DNA of 8,102 bases from Robiginitomaculum sp. Its GTDB lineage: Bacteria; Pseudomonadota; Alphaproteobacteria; Caulobacterales; Maricaulaceae. Shown here piece after piece: positions 6,777-8,102 of this stretch. Under the pieces are notes generated by a model, which ran no database searches, was not told the origin of the DNA, and worked only from the letters and a program-made list of their open reading frames with translations. Both the position numbers and the translations under genes were made by a program. Each line of letters begins with the position of its first letter. Within the stretch, counting starts at the first letter, position 1. The stretch lies in contig NVWT02000015.1 of assembly GCA_002733735.2 (NCBI GenBank), positions 1 through 8,102 on the forward strand. The letters run 5' to 3'.

Positions 6777-6869
6777 GATGCCAGCTCATTATAATTTATT
6801 TATAGCCGGTTTACTTTTGGCGCTGACGCTTGTCCAGATGTCAATTCACCATAAAACTACAAACTGACG
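6777..6869 (-). promoter_or_regulatory. fliE-serS intergenic region, possible serS promoter
   Basis: This 93-base gap separates the flagellar genes from the serS block and is A+T rich next to serS. On the minus strand it contains TATAAA (6804-6799) and TATAAT (6793-6788), and a perfect TTGACA (6844-6839), but the TTGACA is too far from either hexamer to form a standard pair. A -10 near 6790-6804 with a poor -35 is possible. I see no terminator hairpin with a T-run after fliE, so read-through from the flagellar genes cannot be excluded. Confidence 0.3.
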
Positions 6870-7199
6870 TTAAATCGGCATTCTTAATATGTTTTGATAT
6901 GCTTTGATCATTTCGTCACGCACAGCAATAACCGTTTGCAATTGTATCTCGGCGGCTGAAATTGCGGTTACCACATCAACCAACTCCGCCTGTCCGGTGG
7001 TAGAGGCAATGGTCAATTGCTCAGATGCTACCGAAGCATTAGTGGCCGAGCCAATGGCATCTTTCATCATGGCAGCAAAGTCTGAACCTTTGGCGGCATT
7101 ATCACCACCAATAGCAGCTGCGCCACTAGGGTCACCGACACCGCCGGTTTGCGCTGCCTGAGCATAAGCGTTTAAAGCTTGTAATGCAGTAATTGACAT
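6870..7199 (-). CDS. fliE: Flagellar hook-basal body protein FliE
   Basis: A 109-residue protein that joins the MS ring and export gate to the proximal rod of the flagellum; it is itself exported by the flagellar type III system. The family C-terminus is clear: AAEIQLQTVIAVRDEM (82-97) followed by KAYQNILRMPI (99-109), the coiled region shared by FliE proteins. The N-terminal half is Ala/Gly/Ser rich and less conserved, as usual, with SDFAAMMKDAI (39-49) as a helical segment. Length is typical. The ATG follows AAGGA with 8-base spacing. It lies 50 bases after flgC in the conserved flgB-flgC-fliE order, as expected for proteins that assemble together into the rod base. Confidence 0.95.
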   Translation of the reverse strand: MSITALQALNAYAQAAQTGGVGDPSGAAAIGGDNAAKGSDFAAMMKDAIGSATNASVASEQLTIASTTGQAELVDVVTAISAAEIQLQTVIAVRDEMIKAYQNILRMPI

Positions 7200-7221
7200 A
7201 TTTTACTTCCTTCTTGGATCA

Positions 7222-7242
7222 GTTTGTTTTTTCTAAACAAAC
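7222..7242. repeat. A+T-rich perfect hairpin between flgC and fliE
   Basis: GTTTGTTT (7222-7229) and AAACAAAC (7235-7242) form an exact 8-bp inverted repeat around a 5-base loop. It lies just downstream of the flgC stop and upstream of the fliE ribosome binding site. On the transcribed (minus-sense) RNA the stem is not followed by a U-run, so it is not a standard terminator. It could set differential expression or mRNA processing between flgC and fliE, or be a chance A+T-rich palindrome. Confidence 0.5.
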
Positions 7243-7249
7243 AAATAAA

Positions 7250-7663
7250 TCAGCGCTTCAATAGCTCTAGCGTTCGTTGCAACATTGCCCGTGAATTTTC
7301 AATCACTGACAAATTCGCTTCAAATGACCTAGAAGCCTCGCGCATATCCATCAGTTCAATCATGGTATTAACATTAGGGTATTTCACATAACCCTGCTCG
7401 TTAGCTGCCGGATGATCGGGATCATAAACGGTGCGAAATTCAGCATCCGATTCGACCGCCTTGCTCATGCGTACAAGTCTTGCCCCGACTTCTTTATCGA
7501 AAATGGACGAAAACACCGGAGTTTTACGAGCATAAGGATCTCCGCCGGGCACTTTAGCGGTGGAATTGGCATTAGCCACATTTTCCGAAATAATCCGCAT
7601 TCGCGAAGATTGCGCCCGCATACCAGCAGCAGCAATGGCCATGGCTTTATTGATATCACTCAT
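7250..7663 (-). CDS. flgC: Flagellar basal-body rod protein FlgC
   Basis: A 137-residue proximal rod component of the flagellar basal body, exported through the type III apparatus without a cleaved signal peptide. The N-terminal rod-family helix is present, with the motif RMRIISENVANANST (21-35). The C-terminal rod/hook motif is also present: YPNVNTMIELMDMREASR (95-112) followed by FEANLSVIENSRAM (114-127). Both ends form the coiled coils that pack in the rod core. Length is normal. The ATG has AGGA at 7-base spacing and starts 28 bases after the flgB stop, consistent with a shared transcript. Confidence 0.97.
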   Translation of the reverse strand: MSDINKAMAIAAAGMRAQSSRMRIISENVANANSTAKVPGGDPYARKTPVFSSIFDKEVGARLVRMSKAVESDAEFRTVYDPDHPAANEQGYVKYPNVNTMIELMDMREASRSFEANLSVIENSRAMLQRTLELLKR

Positions 7664-7691
7664 TTGTCATTCCTCATCACTTAACCCTGAT

Positions 7692-8102
7692 CTATCTTCC
7701 TGGAGCTTTTATTGCCATGCGTATCAGCCCCAAGGATTTCTGATAAAGGCCAATCGCCGCATCATAACTGGCTCTGGTCGAAGCAAGTTCTGAAACCTGT
7801 TCTTCTAACACAACCGAATTACCGTTCATTGTAGTTTCTCTGCCCGGAGTTTCTATTAACTTGATATTAGAGACGCTAGTTCCCCCCGATCCCGAAAAAT
7901 GCCGCGGATCAGTAACAATCATTTTACCCCGACTGCTACGAGCAGCCTGAGTAGAATTTAACATTCGATAAAAACTTTTTTTATCAATATCTTTAGGGGT
8001 GAAACCCGGAGTATCAGCATTGGCAATATTCTCCGCCAAGACCTTTTGCCTGGCGGTCAACATGCGCATTGTACCACGCAGTACAGAAAACACCGGAATT
8101 TG
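7692..8102 (-). CDS. flgB: Flagellar basal-body rod protein FlgB, start beyond the window
   Basis: A proximal rod protein of the flagellum, partner of FlgC and FliE. The rod-family motif RQKVLAENIANADTPGF is near the N-terminus and is followed by PKDID; the C-terminal helix (LASTRASYDAAIGLYQKSLG) is also typical. A GTG at 8093 could be read as a start, giving 133 residues. However, the frame stays open to the window edge and adds Q-I-P before V-F-S-V-L. Family members usually begin with a few residues before a P-(I/V)-F motif. I therefore think the true start lies a few codons past 8102 and the gene is cut by the window edge. No ribosome binding site can be judged. Confidence 0.93.
   Translation of the reverse strand, partial: QIPVFSVLRGTMRMLTARQKVLAENIANADTPGFTPKDIDKKSFYRMLNSTQAARSSRGKMIVTDPRHFSGSGGTSVSNIKLIETPGRETTMNGNSVVLEEQVSELASTRASYDAAIGLYQKSLGLIRMAIKAPGR

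Noticed and set aside
6839..6844. Perfect TTGACA hexamer upstream of serS as a -35 box
   Set aside because: No -10-like hexamer lies 16-18 bases downstream; the A+T-rich TATAAA and TATAAT hexamers are 34 and 45 bases away.
1..8102. CRISPR arrays, tRNA or rRNA genes, toxin-antitoxin or defence systems
   Set aside because: I looked for regularly spaced repeats, cloverleaf-like segments and typical small gene pairs and saw none. Nearly all of the window is housekeeping or flagellar coding sequence.

Overview
The window reads as two unrelated pieces of bacterial DNA joined near position 1340-1355. All genes on both sides lie on the minus strand, so they are transcribed from high to low coordinates.

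The right arm (about 1345-8102) has moderate G+C, roughly 40-50% in the lines I counted by hand. It looks alphaproteobacterial from its gene order and protein character. From the right edge it begins with three flagellar basal-body genes: flgB (start cut by the window edge), flgC and fliE. A 93-base gap follows, then a tightly packed block: serS, surE, pcm and a LysM/M23 lipoprotein of the NlpD type. The serS/surE and surE/pcm pairs overlap, which suggests translational coupling. serS-surE-pcm-LysM/M23 is a known alphaproteobacterial neighbourhood, and surE-pcm-nlpD is also adjacent in enterobacteria. The last gene of the arm is guaB (IMP dehydrogenase), which has its own ribosome binding site. 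guaB is intact up to the 'GGLRA' segment and then runs into foreign sequence, losing about 45-50 C-terminal residues.

The left arm (1 to about 1345) has high G+C, about 62-65% in counted lines. It holds the 3' part of a tetratricopeptide-repeat protein, probably the C-terminal end of a large ATPase/TPR regulator whose beginning is missing. Two bases after it comes coaD (phosphopantetheine adenylyltransferase), complete and with a good ribosome binding site. The coaD variant and the TPR protein do not look alphaproteobacterial. The source phylum cannot be fixed from sequence alone; Armatimonadota, Planctomycetota or Verrucomicrobiota-like lineages are guesses.

The abrupt composition change, with two conserved genes broken at the same point (guaB losing its end, the TPR protein its beginning), fits best with a chimeric metagenome contig. 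A real recombination event is the less likely alternative. I found no transposase, integrase, tRNA, CRISPR array or defence system. I do not see a new biological system here; the junction is the main thing to examine.
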